A stretch of 64,000 nt of DNA from Ciona savignyi. Its lineage: Eukaryota > Chordata > Ascidiacea > Phlebobranchia > Cionidae. The stretch covers positions 2,156,629-2,220,628 of the forward strand of contig CH003028.1 in NCBI GenBank assembly GCA_000149265.1. The letters run 5' to 3'. The notes beneath the pieces were generated by a model, which ran no database searches, was not told where the DNA came from, and was given only the letters and a program-made list of their open reading frames with translations. Shown here one piece after another: positions 20,856-61,157 of the stretch. The translations under genes were made by a program, and so were the position numbers. The first letter of the stretch is position 1. Each line of letters begins with the position of its first letter.

Positions 20856-22293
20856 ATGTCTGGTTATATAGGTAAATTTTATGATGTCTTAATCGGCTCT
20901 AAAGACCAGAAACAACAAATCGACTTAATGGCCGGAATATTAATTGGCATATCGCCAATAATTCATTTAATTCTTGTTTCTGGCATCAATGCACCGTATG
21001 GAAGATATACCTCTTCTGCCTGGGGAGTGCAAATCAATGGAAAACTGGCCTGGTTTATGCAGGTTACTGAGTCTATTTTTGGTAATGTTGTGTAGAAATG
21101 TATGATATTAATATTAAAATGCTCAGTGTAATATTGCAATTTTCAGTATAACTTTTAAATGTTTGGGATAATGTTTAAATATTTGGTGTAATGTTTAAGT
21201 GGTCGGGATATTATTTAAATATAAATCCATTGATGATACTGTGGATAAATCATTTATTGTGATACTAAAAATGGCATAGCCATCCACGCAAATCAACATA
21301 CAATTTTTTTGCAGGAGTTGCCTTCATTTGTGATTCCAGTTTACATTTACCTCACCTCTGACACTGCGTCCCTATCAACCCCTGCAAGAACGTTGCTGGG
21401 ATTGTTTCTGCTGCATTATTTCAACCGAACTTTTATTTATTCGCAAAAAATACGCGGAGGCAAGCCAACCCCGATATTAATTTGCTTGATGGCAATGTTC
21501 TTTTGTGTCTGCAACGGGTATATGCAGGTATGTACAGACCTGATGGCAGATTTTTACCGGGTTGCTAAACTATATCTCAAGCATAATGCATGATATGGGT
21601 AAAAATGTATATGTGATATTGCAAAATGTCATAGGAGTTTTATGGCTTGGTTTAACTAGATAAGTAGGTTCCTTGTAGTGATCATTCCTTTTTACTAAAT
21701 CTCACAGGTGATGCATCTTTTGGCATTGTACTAAACAGAGTAATTTGAGTTTTTCATTTAGCTCATAGTTAGTGATATTTAAAACACACTAAGACATATC
21801 TAGGACTAAAGTCTATAGTAAAATGTAAAATTTTTTAACTTCGTTTTTTAAATTCGATTTAAAATTCTAGATTTTTAAAATAAACTCAGATTTTATTCCC
21901 TTTCAGTCAATTTTCCTTGTCCATTATTCAAACTATCGTGAGGAGTATTTCTTCGAGTGGAACTTTGTTTTCGGGGTGGCCATTTTCTTCTTCGGATTCT
22001 ACACCAACTTGGAGTGCGACTCTATTTTAAGGAATCTACGGAAACCTGGTGAAAAGGGCTACAAAATACCCACCGGGAGTATGTTTGACTACGTCTCAGG
22101 AGGTAACTTGTTCGGGGAAGCTCTGGAATGGTCAGGATGGGCATTGGCGTGCTGGTCAGTGCAAGGCTTCGCGTTTGCTGCCTTTGCCGTAATGTATTTA
22201 TCAGCTCGCAGCTACTCTCACCATGTGTGGTATTTGAAGAAATTTGAGGATTATCCGAAAGACAGAAAGATATTTATCCCGTACATCGCGTAG
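20856..22293 (+). CDS. SRD5A1: 3-oxo-5-alpha-steroid 4-dehydrogenase (SRD5A1 type), complete (3 exons, 268 aa)
   Basis: Exons 20856-21062, 21315-21527 and 21907-22293, all in phase 0 (807 nt with stop). The protein reduces the C4-C5 double bond of 3-oxo-4-ene steroids with NADPH in the ER or nuclear membrane. Diagnostic segments: QELPSF across the exon 1-2 junction, whose Glu (about 70) matches catalytic Glu57 of human SRD5A2; LLHYFNRTFIY, whose Tyr (about 104) matches Tyr91; RGGKPTP; LRNLRKPGEKGYKIP; FDYVSGGNLFGEALEWSGWA; and C-terminal FEDYPKDRKIFIPYIA. WSVQGFAFAAF is closer to vertebrate SRD5A1 than SRD5A2. Several hydrophobic helices fit a seven-pass membrane enzyme. Length is near the usual 255-260 aa. 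The ATG at 20856 gives a short hydrophilic start before the first helix; no better upstream start is seen. Confidence 0.95.
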
Positions 22294-24419
22294 ATTGTGC
22301 ATCTCGGCAATGAGCATAAGGGACCAGGTATGCTCAAAATCTAATATACGACGAGACCCTTAAGTCCACATCAATTTGACTACAGAGCATATTGCATTGA
22401 GTTGTAAGACAATTTTTTTAGAATATGAAGATCTCTGGTTGTTATTAATTCTGTATTTTCTTCATTGAATAATGATCATTAATTCTTCTTTAAATAATAT
22501 TAAAACATAGTGCCATTTAAATATGCAGCTTGCAATTGAATTGATTGGTCAAACTGAATGATTGGTCAAACTGAATTGAACTGCTAACCTACGGTACAAA
22601 AATCGTTTTCTAGGAAATTAATTATACGTAAATTGTATTTTTATGTGTAGCTGCTATATTATTTATTTTGTGATGTACGATTCATTTCCTGCAATTTAAT
22701 AGTTTGTTAGTTGGCTACTCATCACTGTTATTGCTACGTTTGATTTCGAAACTGACTTAAATTTACCGGGTAATTCACGCGCAGTTTGTTCTACGTGACT
22801 TCATACTAAAACGCAATTTACCGCGATAACCCAGTCGCGCTATAGAGTCACATATTCAGTCCCGCTTATGTACCAATAAAAAAACGAAACAAAACGTAAC
22901 TTTCGTTGTTTAATTAATATTACGTTGTTTATTTCCCACCACCTTTACCAATATAACCAGTCTATACGCTCCAAAACAGAAAAAATCGCGCCGGGCCGAG
23001 GCAAATAATGACAAAGTAATGTTAACGATTCAACTTTCTGCCAAAAACAGCGAAGAGTTAATTTTGTCCAAAAAAATATAACTCGACGGATTAACTCCGT
23101 CCAGATATCCGCGCGCTCGGCAATCTTGTTGCCAGCAAGATGTTATGTGTTTCATCCCTATGATAATCGAATAATTTCGGTTTCACTGTAATTGTTTCTC
23201 GTGTGTTTCATGTTTGAATAAAACTACCTAAACCCCATTTCATTCGTTTATTTTGCAGAAAAGTTTACAACAATTAGTACATAATACCGACTACAAATTG
23301 GTGTCCGCCTTTGTCTTAATGAATACGAAACGGCGGCAGTTCATATCAATATTTTAAGCATTTTAGGGGGTTTTCAGGTGTTTAACCTTATGTTCTGCGC
23401 TTAAATGTCCAAATATGCCTCAGTACTGTTAGTGCCGTTGTTTAAGGATACGTGGTTGCAAGACATTTGCAAAGCGTTATCTGAGCCATTCAGACAAGTT
23501 ATACGCCTCCTTTGCTTCACGTACTACTTGCTTAACGCCTTGTGCACACAATTGTAAATCAAAAAGGAATTTGCGTCATTGAAACGACGTGGGGCAACGC
23601 CTGTCTACGCAAAAACCTTGTTTGCGTAACGTTATTTATACAGCAAGTTCAAACTTACGCTTATCAATTTTTAACATGCGAGAGCATTAAGATAAACGCG
23701 TGTGACACATATGCGTTTGACAAGTACTTCTGGTTGAATCTTTATCAGGTCGTTTGTAGCAAAAAAGTTTAGTTTCAATCGTTCTTTCTTGCTTTGCAAT
23801 AAAAGAATAGTTTAGTTTATTTTTTTGTTTTCACGCTGAAAACGCTAAACCTATTTTAGGAAAAAATAAGGAAAACGGAAAAAAAACGACAGAAGTTAAA
23901 ACAGGTCTAAAATCCAATGAATTATTAAGTTTCTTTAGACGTGGCCACCAAACCTGGTAAGTCTATTAAGAGCAATTAATTAATCAGTTCATCAGTACAC
24001 AACTAGATTACTACATACAGGTGCTATCGGAATACCTGGAAATAAAACCACAAAAATAATCGGATTAACTACGTCGAAAGACGTAATTTGTTTATTTGTT
24101 ACACAATACTACAGTAAGGTGTTAGAGCTTGCTCTAATTAGTTGGTTATTGGTCCATGATAGCAAATAACGCGGGTCATATTTTAATAAATAAAGGGTAG
24201 AACATGGTGTTACCTTAGCAGTACGCTTTGCCGGGTTTGACATACAAACTCACCCTCAAAAGTAAGACCAAAAATTGTACGGTGTTTAGAAGGTTCTAAA
24301 CATAATGTACAATGTTGAGAATAGTCGATCACTACCAGTGATAAGGCAGATTTTGTCCTTAATTTTAGGATTTTTCTGTGTTTTTTACCGGGCTCTGAAA
24401 CTGTTGTGGGCTAGACCAT

Positions 24420-24645
24420 GTTTGCTTTCAGTGTATATATGATTGCGCTAACCCAGCGGTGGGCTACTTCATTAGTCGGCGGGCCAGATGTGGGAAAATG
24501 AAGTTCTTGGTGGGCAGCATTATTACATGAATAGTATTCAATATCTTAATAACAGGGTCAAAATCCCTTCGACCGGACCCGGTCCACGGGCTGTATGTTG
24601 CCCATGCCTGCGCTAACCGTTCGGTCACACGACCATTTGCGTATA
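24420..24645 (-). repeat. SINE-B copy split by a hAT insertion
   Basis: The reversed head GCGCTAACCGTTCGGTCACACGACC lies right of the hAT element and the reversed continuation (gtgtatatatgattgcg) left of it. Joined across the insertion, the order matches the SINE-B copy at 33720. Confidence 0.65.
24454..24610. mobile_element. Short hAT-type element (157 bp) nested in a SINE, perfect 8-bp target duplication
   Basis: Flanked by CGCTAACC at 24446-24453 and 24611-24618. Ends CAGCGGTGGGC and GCCCATGCCTG are imperfect inverted repeats of the CAGNGGTGGGC type common in hAT elements. The interior (GGGTCAAAATCCC, GGACCCGGTCCACGGGC) is non-coding. Confidence 0.85.
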
Positions 24646-24739
24646 CTCTGATTTTCACCTTGGTAGGTGAAATGAACATTGTAGTTGAAGAAAGTGTCAA
24701 AATACCACGTGGACACTTCCAGCTCGACGGAGTGATCAG

Positions 24740-25310
24740 AATGATTCTTAGTTTAGTTTATTCATTTTACAACAAATCACAACAGAGTAAAATAAGAAGG
24801 CGGCAAAACGAACAGTCGTTAAAACACGTCATTACAAAGAATATTGTTTGTGTCTGTCGTGGAAATTGCGTATGTACATCGTTGATTTTTACCTTATACA
24901 CGCGTAGTGTACGAAAAGTCACAATCTTTACGACCTATAGGCCTATCTCCACATGTCTATTGTTGGAACGGTAGAAATGTTGCTTTTGTTTTGCAATAAG
25001 GATTTGTATTTAGTGCGACATAAATGGTGACTAATAAAATGGCAAGGGTAAATATAGGTTATAGACAAAATCCTAAAAAGTAAAAGGAAAAAGGCAGTGA
25101 AACTGCAGCAGCGAGCAGTTTGTGAGCACGAAGTCTGGGCCATATAAATATAACAGCGTGAATGGTACGAGTTGCTGATGCTGGTTCTGATAGTTTGTAT
25201 TGTGTAAGATGCTTGTTTGGGTACCAAGAAGAATAAGGGCGGGGTACTGAGTAAGGCATGGAGTGGCGCGCTGTTCCTTGGAAGATAAGAAACGTTTAAA
25301 GTGCGTCACG
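24740..25310 (-). mobile_element. LINE 3' end, reverse orientation
   Basis: TTAGTTTAGTTTATTCATTT is the reversed tail of the LINE at 17.5-19.3 kb. CAAAACGAACAGTCGTTAAA and AACACGTCATTA mirror its conserved block. How far the element extends leftwards in its own orientation is unclear; 25310 is a guess. Confidence 0.6.
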
Positions 25311-26434
25311 TCCTAAAACCTACGTTGCATCGAAACTGAGAGAAAAGTGCTGTTGCGGACGAACGTTAGTTCCAATGCGAAAAAAGTTTTGTGAAAGTAA
25401 AATAACGCTTACGGTGAATGCCTTACGCAATTAAGAGGAACAATAGCTTAAAACGCAGTGTAAAAACGATAAAATCAAAGATGTAGCGTCCTTTGGTACA
25501 CCCGTGGCGCATTATTTTACGTGGTAAAACACAAGCATCATCCCGTTTCCCTTACAGTGGTGGTTTTTCGTGTAGCCTGTTTGATACAGAAACGAATATT
25601 ATTAACAGAGGTGACCATATGCAACAACAGTTTTACTCAGTTTTCGTTATGACTTTATGATTTTTTAACTTTGTTGCCAGGCGAGTAAAAACGGTCACTG
25701 TGAATATGAAGGTAAGTAATATAAATTGAAATGAAAAAAGTAATTAAAATGCTTACAGCAGGTTAATGGCACATTGTAATGATGCATAATAAAATACTAG
25801 TTTGATGCTCTTGGTTAAACTTGTGTTTACATTCAGCTGTTTGGCCAGGGGTGTAAGTTAGGCGAGTATAAGCTTGTTTATTAAGTTTCTTTTTTTATTA
25901 AACCAAGTCACGGTATAAGATATGTTTAGTCGACAGAAACGCTTTCTAAATTGGTGTATCTTACCCAAACCTTTACAAATAATTGGCTTTGGCCTTTATT
26001 TGATTCAAATCCATTGTATAATCGTGGCGATGTTGTTGTTTTTTTGGTCAAACCTCACTTAGCTTGCCATTTGAAAAGTACAAACCTACAAAGGTTACAA
26101 CCACCAAGGCAATATTTTGTGACGTAAACAAGAGACGCACTGCGTTTTGTAAGTTTGTTAACGTGACGCAAAGGTCACTTGAAGACGTTTTCAAAGAACA
26201 ACGTTTCTTGAGTATTTGGTTTAAACAGGTTGGGCTTGTTCATTTATATATAGCATGTACCTTATGTGCTGTACAATCGAAGTAGGTTTTGTTGTAATTA
26301 TGCACTTACCAGTATCTAGTTTGCTTGGTTGTCGCTTTTATTATTTAAATTTTTTTAAAGGATTACATTCAAAGAGTGGTCATATTTACCCACGACTAGT
26401 TATTTAATACATTTGCCCTGTAAACTGTACCGGG

Positions 26435-35351
<8,917 letters not shown>

Positions 35352-35535
35352 TTGTTACGTCATAAATACAAAAAGCCATGTGATTTTTTTCCCCAAAAAA
35401 TGCGTCATAGTTTCATGTTCAAGGCCCCATTACATTTAAGCTTATGTGTTACACGCGTCTTTGCTCTGTATAAAGTTAAAGTTGGTTTTGGGTTTATTTA
35501 TTTCGTTGAAATTACTGTTCAGTTGAACTTTCGGC

Positions 35536-35630
35536 TGGACAAAATAATATAAAGATCAAATCTGGCCACGTATATGTCTAGTCGACAAGAAACTAGTCCA
35601 ACATGTTTTATCCGTTCACGTTTTACTGTT
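35536..35630 (+). repeat. 90-bp direct repeat, copy 1 (copy 2 at 36814-36905)
   Basis: GATCAAATCTGGCCACGTAT followed by atgtctagtcgacaagaaac and tagtccaacatgttttatc is present in both copies with only a few differences. The neighbourhood also has three copies of TACTGTTCAGTTGAACTT (35513-35665). Confidence 0.85.
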
Positions 35631-36405
35631 CAGTTGAACTTCACGTTTTACTGTTCAGTTGAACTTTGACTCCGGTAACGAAATATGCAGCTATTTACAT
35701 AATCCATCACCGTTGCACCGTATAATGCTATTATTTCTGTGAAGTCATAATTAATTTTGCTTCTTTTTCTCATAATTGATTATGGCACTTATTACTAGTA
35801 CAGTATTACTTTTTGTAAACAGGTTTATTCAACATTACGTTTTTAACCAACATTATATTGTATGGCTGTTTAAACAGGTCGTTTACTTTTAAGCACATCT
35901 TGTTTTTGTACTACTCAGTTCATCGTCATTGTGTGCCTTCACTTTTGTACAGTCTGTCTTACTTTCCTATTTAATATACAAAAGCATGAAAAACTAGGTT
36001 CTGATAAATTAAAAGCTTAATTGAGCTCGTCCGTCAAAGATCGGGTAACTTTTCCATGTTCTTGTCTGAGACAATGACAATATTGATAACACCGGTAATC
36101 GTCAGATTACTCTATGCTAACAGTCGGGTTATAAGAGCAATACAATAAACAGTTTGTTGTAAATTCATTGAAATAATCAGTTTTTAATGAAATATTTAAT
36201 CCTGCGTCAACGTATGTTCGGTTCCTTGTTCAAGGAGACTTCCGAGCAGAAAGTGGCCAGGGTGGATATCGATACTATTACCTGACTGCTCATGCCTTTA
36301 TCATCATCCTCTCGGCAAACAATGTGTAAATCCTGCTACATTGACACTCTGTTTATATCAAGCTATACATGCAGATGTTTTTACACACCATCGCTTTGGA
36401 AAGCC

Positions 36406-36480
36406 GTCCTCGTGGTTAACGCGACCGATACATATACCAAATTATATAAACAAAACGATCTCAGCAACGAGGCCACCATT
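36406..36480 (+). repeat. SINE-B fragment
   Basis: CCTCGTGGTTAACGCGACCG, ATACATATACCAAATTATAT, AAACAAAACGATCTCAGC and AACGAGG: head and core of SINE-B. Confidence 0.6.
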
Positions 36481-36574
36481 GTTTCAAAACTTAACCCGTT
36501 TAAAAAACAGAATCAGAAAAAAATTACCAAGCCTCAGATACTACCACACGTCACATCCCATCCACATAGAGTTA

Positions 36575-36655
36575 TGCGGTGGTGCGAGGTAGGATGACCA
36601 ATGCTCGTGTGATAACCCCTCAAATCGTTTTCTCACGATAAAACATAAATATCAC
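36575..36655 (+). repeat. SINE-A 3' fragment
   Basis: GGTGGTGCGAGGTAGGATGA, GCTCGTGTGATAACCCC and a worn GATAAAACATAAATATC tail. Confidence 0.55.
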
Positions 36656-36813
36656 ATGCTGCTTTATACTTAAATAACGTAACAAATTGCCTATTTTATT
36701 TCCGTGTGTTATATACAACGGATATATATTTGATAGTTCAGTTTTTGGAGGTTTTAATTTAAACACATTATTTTGGCGACAACGGTGCGATACTCTATGT
36801 GTTGGCCAATCGG

Positions 36814-36905
36814 CTGCACAAAATAATACAAAGATCAAATCTGGCCACGTATATGTCTAGTCGACAAGAAACTAGTCCAACATGTTTTATCTGATCACGT
36901 TTTTT
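36814..36905 (+). repeat. 90-bp direct repeat, copy 2
   Basis: Nearly identical to 35536-35630, including ACAAGAAACTAGTCCAACAT. The copies are about 1.28 kb apart in the same orientation. Confidence 0.85.
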
Positions 36906-37113
36906 TGAAATTTTACATATTCTTGATAAATATAGGCTACGTAGTGACGCTTCAGGGCCTAAACTGAATCATGTCTATGATGATAAAAATCACGAAAAAA
37001 ATATAACTATAGTTCTGGATGCTGTAAGTTCTCTTGTAACCTAATTCGCAAGAAAATATATATCTTTCCCAAAAGTTTGTATCGCACTTGATATTTTTTC
37101 AGCAAGTCAAATA

Positions 37114-37597
37114 CAGGGTTGCCAGACGCAAAGTACGCTTTACGGCCAAACTGTTTTTGCTTTACGGCCAAAATTCGGCCAATTTTTATTAAGTGAAAAA
37201 TAAACTATTTAATTTAGCCAATTGGGCTATTTATCTCTTTATTTGTTGAAAAATTGTATAATTTTAATTCCCCCCAGATTTGTCAAACCCGTTCAAATAC
37301 TATACAGGAATTTCTATCGTTATTATTTTAATTTAAAACGTCATAATCAGCTTTGTGATTTGGGAATGAGACAGTTGATATTAATTTATTTCCATATACC
37401 TTCTCTCTTTTTCCTTTATTTCTACTGTAGCGTAAAAATAATATGACGCTTCGGCCAAAAACTTGACAATATTCTTATACGGCCAAATTCGGCCAGATTT
37501 TTCCGCACGGCCAAACTATTTTTTTTGCGTCCGGGACGATTTTGGTACGGCCAAATTTCTGAAATTTGGCCGTGAAAAAGGCCAAATGGCAACCCTG
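37114..37597. mobile_element. hAT-type non-autonomous element (484 bp) with perfect 8-bp target duplication
   Basis: GTCAAATA flanks both ends (37106-37113, 37598-37605). Terminal inverted repeat CAGGGTTGCCA / TGGCAACCCTG. TACGGCCAAA-type motifs are repeated inside in both orientations. No transposase coding sequence. Confidence 0.9.
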
Positions 37598-37689
37598 GTC
37601 AAATAGCTTGGTGGGTTAGAGCAACGTCTTTCAGTCGAAAAGTGAAAAATAACTGGTCGCGAGATATAGTGGGTACTGTATATTTTTAT

Positions 37690-37820
37690 CAGTTGTTTTT
37701 ATTTTTATTTTTTATGACGTGTCATAGCGACTGTTATTTTGACATTTTCTCCCTTGCCGTTTGCTATATTTTATGTACTGGTACTTTTTAATTATTTTTG
37801 TAATCATAAGAATAAAAACA
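37690..37820 (+). mobile_element. LINE 3' tail fragment
   Basis: ATGACGTGTCATAGCGACTG then TTATTTTGACATTTTCTCCC parallels the block ATGACGTGTTTTAACGACTG in the LINE at 19.15 kb. Ends AAGAATAAAAACA. Confidence 0.5.
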
Positions 37821-38683
37821 TTCAGATAAGACAATATAAAACTGCTCCAGTTTTGCCTTACCCATTACTGGTTTAGGGCATCTTAGAAATTGTCAAAAGA
37901 AAATAACCGACTAGCTAGTAACCGGCTCCCCTATTATTCGATTTACGTTACGGACTGTCTATTACGAAATAACCACGAACCGGCATCCCGCCCATCGGAT
38001 CAGCTGTTCGTTTCGGCTGAGTAAGTTATTATTAAAGAAGGACTAAGAGAGAACAAAGCGTCATCTAATGTTTTGTTTCATTTCAGACAGTCTATCGTCG
38101 GGTGTGTTATATCTCTATTACATCAATTATCTCGTTTGTATTTTACGACCAAATTTACGTACTTTTGTTAATTTGTTAGTTCTTTATTGGTGTTTCAGAT
38201 TAACTTAAACTCCATAGTTTTGTCTTCTGGCTAATATGTAGGGTGCGGTCATTTTTAACATCGTAATCTACACTTAAATATTTTGCCTTATTTTACCAGA
38301 TCGCGCTATTTTTAGCAACATGATCAAAAAACAAAATACCTATTTAGTCTTAACGAGACGTTTAGAAAATAGATAAATTTTATTTCCTAATTTCAATCAT
38401 TAAACTGCTCTTAGAAAACCACTGTTTATATAAAGGACTGTAGCACAAAAGACAAAATAGCAGTATCAGTGTGATGTAATTTTCTAAAACGTCTAATCAA
38501 GATAAATATTCTAATTATAGCTTTATGTTTGTAACAACTTAATGGGATTGTGTTGTTTTTTGAATACCTGCAGTAAATTACCCAAGTAAGAATTATTCAG
38601 GTTCTTTGTTTGACTGGTCAGTTTAGTCAGTCATATGTAGAGCACGGACTGTCAGGTGAAAGGTTGTATCGAAATCAGACAAG

Positions 38684-38892
38684 GGCAGCACTAAAAGGAG
38701 GGAAGGAGGGAAACTGCTTACTAAAACTATAAAAACTATTACAAACCCTAGTCAAAACACTAATTAATCTCAACCCTAGAACTAACCCTAACTCCAATTC
38801 CAACTTTAAAAAAACTAATTCTAATGTCGTAATCTTTATTTTAATGTGAAGTTTCCTCCTTCTCTCTTTACCTCCTTTTAGTTTCCCCCATC
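38684..38892. mobile_element. Fold-back MITE (GGGAAACTGC family)
   Basis: Left arm AAAAGGAGGGAAGGAGGGAA then actgcttactaaaac. Right arm GAAGTTTCCTCCTTCTCTCT then ttacctccttttag. The interior AACCCTAGAACTAACCCTAA is shared in sense or reverse by family members. Confidence 0.6.
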
Positions 38893-39246
38893 AGACACTG
38901 GCTACTTGGCTGTGTCTTTGGGCAAAGCATTTAGCAAACATTTCCTGAACCCAGTGGATTATTAACTTGATGTTGATTTACAACAATAGCAACGTCTGAA
39001 TTCTACAACGACCAGTCAGATAGCTTTAGCAACTGGTCTAGGATACTGTCAAGGCTAAAAATAATTAAAAGTTTTACTTCTCCTATGATATGAAATGTTT
39101 ATAAATCTAAATAAAATGTTAAAAGGAAAGAACATCAAAAGACATAGTTAGTCATTAAGTCGGCTGTTTTCGAATATTTTTCAACATTCTAGTTAATTTT
39201 CCAAGAGAAAAATATTTAATTACAAATTTGTTTACCTCTTAGTATT

Positions 39247-39370
39247 AATAATGGACAAAATGTATGGATAAAATGTAAGAAGGGAACTGCATTCTAAAAT
39301 GATGAAAACTAATTTTAACATAGTTTTTATTTTTGTTATGCAGTTTCCTCAATTTAACCATAGGGTTAAA
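39247..39370. mobile_element. Short fold-back MITE (GGGAAACTGC family)
   Basis: TGGACAAAATGTATGGATAA, GAAGGGAACTGCATTCTAAAA and the mirrored TTATGCAGTTTCCTC. Lies about 200 bases before the SEC14L1 start codon. Confidence 0.45.
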
Positions 39371-39582
39371 ATAAGGAGTAATAAAACTAAAAATTCATCA
39401 CTGCATTTGGTTGGATTTAAATATTGTTGGATTTGTTTGTTTGTTAGTTAATTATCGCAGAATGTAAGTTATTTTTTAAAATAAATTAAATTTGAATTTA
39501 AACTTAGACGACTTAATTATCTCACTTATCCAATTCTTTACACAGCTGTACATAATTTAGCTTGGTGGCTGTGCTGTACAAA

Positions 39583-59411
<19,829 letters not shown>

Positions 59412-60699
59412 TTAACGAGATGCGCTCGACCCGACATTTTAACCAGTGTTATGTCATAATGCATTAAAAATCGCTGCCCTCAGTATTACGTCATAATATC
59501 CTTTTCTGTCCAGAACATATGTATGACGTAACGCAATGACCGATTGTGATGTTTATATTTGCTTTTATTTGCGGAATTCCGCTGTTTTTAACATTTGCTT
59601 GCCTGGTGGTATTAAATTCTATCTCAAGATTTACTTGTTATATTTGGAACCACGTATGGTTGTCATGGGATGCTGGTATTTAGCCACAGATGTAAGGAAA
59701 ATGGTTGAACTCTTTTAAACTGTTTGCCAAAATGCACGCCGTAAGCATACACTCACACCCATCGCAGAAAAGCTTCTGTAGTAACAAACGACTGGTGAGC
59801 GCATACAACTCAGCTAAAATAACCCTTTCTTGTTAAGGTCTTGGCTTCGAAGCCAATCGCCGTTAAAAAACGATGACTTGCGGCCTTCCTTATTTGTGTT
59901 TTTAGCCGTAAAGTGTGGGATAATGCTAGATTATACAAAGGCCTACGCAGTTATGTAATTCTTCTTGTATGATAAACTCTAAAAACAACATGAGCTCACT
60001 TGAAATAACACGGAATTATTTTGTGCAATTTGCTAAATGTCAAAGTAAGTGGGACAGGGAATTTAATCCATTAAACTTGAGATTATTATTAATAATGTAT
60101 CTTAAATTGTTTAAGGTACTGTCTCCAATGGAAGTCCGTTAACCGTCCTCGCATCGAGAAAAACATTTGATGCAGCTCGAACCCATTGTCACGTTTTTTT
60201 CTTCGTTGCGCTGGCAACAGGCATCTCATGTGTCATGATATTTGACATAAAGGAGTTAATCCAATTAAGTTTAAACTTTCAGGAATTCTAACTGGTATTC
60301 TCTTAACGTTCAACGACTCTCAATTAAAAAAAAAACAAAATGTGAAAAGGGCCGATTTTGAGAAATATTGGAGAATATTACCTTTAAATTTCTAGGAAAT
60401 TAAAAAATGTATAACATGACTGAGAAAAACATAACTACAATTTAAATTACTTACTTTAGTCGGTGATATTCTTCAAAACAAAAAAGCATAACCAAGCATA
60501 AATACAATAGGCTACTGGAGAGCGACAACCACGTCCACTATTTTTAAAACCCATGTTGAGTGTACAGTATTTTTTCTGCATGCAGAAACGCTCGGTTTCC
60601 CTGCTGGTTACCGTATCATCTTTAGTATATCTTATATAAAGTGTACAATGTTTGTTTCTTCAAGCAGAAACTTATGGGTTCACGAGTTACGTGAGGACA

Positions 60700-60920
60700 A
60701 AACCGTCTAGCTAGCCACCAGTTTCGAACCTGTAACTCTTCCGCTGAAAAACACCAGACTAACCGGTCAGATGATTACAAACCCTACAGAACCCATCATT
60801 TCACTGGGCTCAGGAGATGTCTGCTAGAGACCTTCTCAACCACAAGAAAACAACTGTTTAGACAGCGACCAGCTTCAACCTACCACTTGTGATGCACTAA
60901 CCCACCGAACTTATCAGTCG
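60700..60920 (-). repeat. Two SINE-A-like head fragments side by side
   Basis: CTAGCCACCAGTTTCGAACC with CCAGACTAACCGGTCAGATG, then AACCCATCATTTCACTGGGC and again GACAGCGACCAGCTTCAACC. Both resemble the reversed head and body of SINE-A. Confidence 0.5.
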
Positions 60921-61061
60921 GAAATAGTCTAGGATGGCTAATGACGATACCCCCTAGACTACCATTTCTTCTATTTCGTTTCTTATAAGCAAAAAACAAT
61001 CATCAAAAAGACGAGTTATACAAAAATCTTTTTTTTAATAAACGTTTTTATACTGGCTTAT

Positions 61062-61157
61062 TTTCGAACCCATCCATTATGGGCTCGTCCCTAAGATTGT
61101 TTTTTATAGATTCGGTATATGTTGAGATCGCGTTGACAATTTGGCCAAACGACCTTA
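61062..61157 (-). repeat. SINE-B copy
   Basis: TTCGAACCCATCCATTATGG, GGGCTCGTCCCTAAGATTG, TATATGTTGAGATCGCG and the head GGCCAAACGACC in reverse. Confidence 0.55.

Larger units (their letters stand above)
22294..26434. other. Intergenic region between SRD5A1 and copine
   Basis: Possible SRD5A1 polyadenylation signals (AATAAA) occur near 22876 and 23216. The rest holds a hAT element nested in a SINE-B (24.4-24.65 kb), a reverse LINE tail (24.74-25.3 kb) and unique AT-rich DNA that must include the copine promoter. The ORFs at 23542-23772 and 26064-26285 show no family features, and I do not call them genes. Confidence 0.45.
35352..39582. other. Intergenic region between copine and SEC14L1
   Basis: Holds a pair of 90-bp direct repeats, SINE fragments, one hAT element, a LINE tail and two fold-back MITEs (listed separately). 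No exon could be supported. The SEC14L1 promoter must lie near the right end. Confidence 0.45.

Noticed and set aside
23542-23772. 76-aa ORF in the SRD5A1-copine interval
   Set aside because: Composition and lack of features suggest a random open frame.
26064-26285. 73-aa ORF as an upstream copine exon
   Set aside because: No link to the copine N-terminus, which starts correctly at 26435. A non-coding first exon or spliced leader is possible but cannot be shown here.
35536-36905. LTR pair of a retroelement
   Set aside because: The repeats are only about 90 bp, lack TG...CA ends and enclose no coding remnants or primer-binding site.
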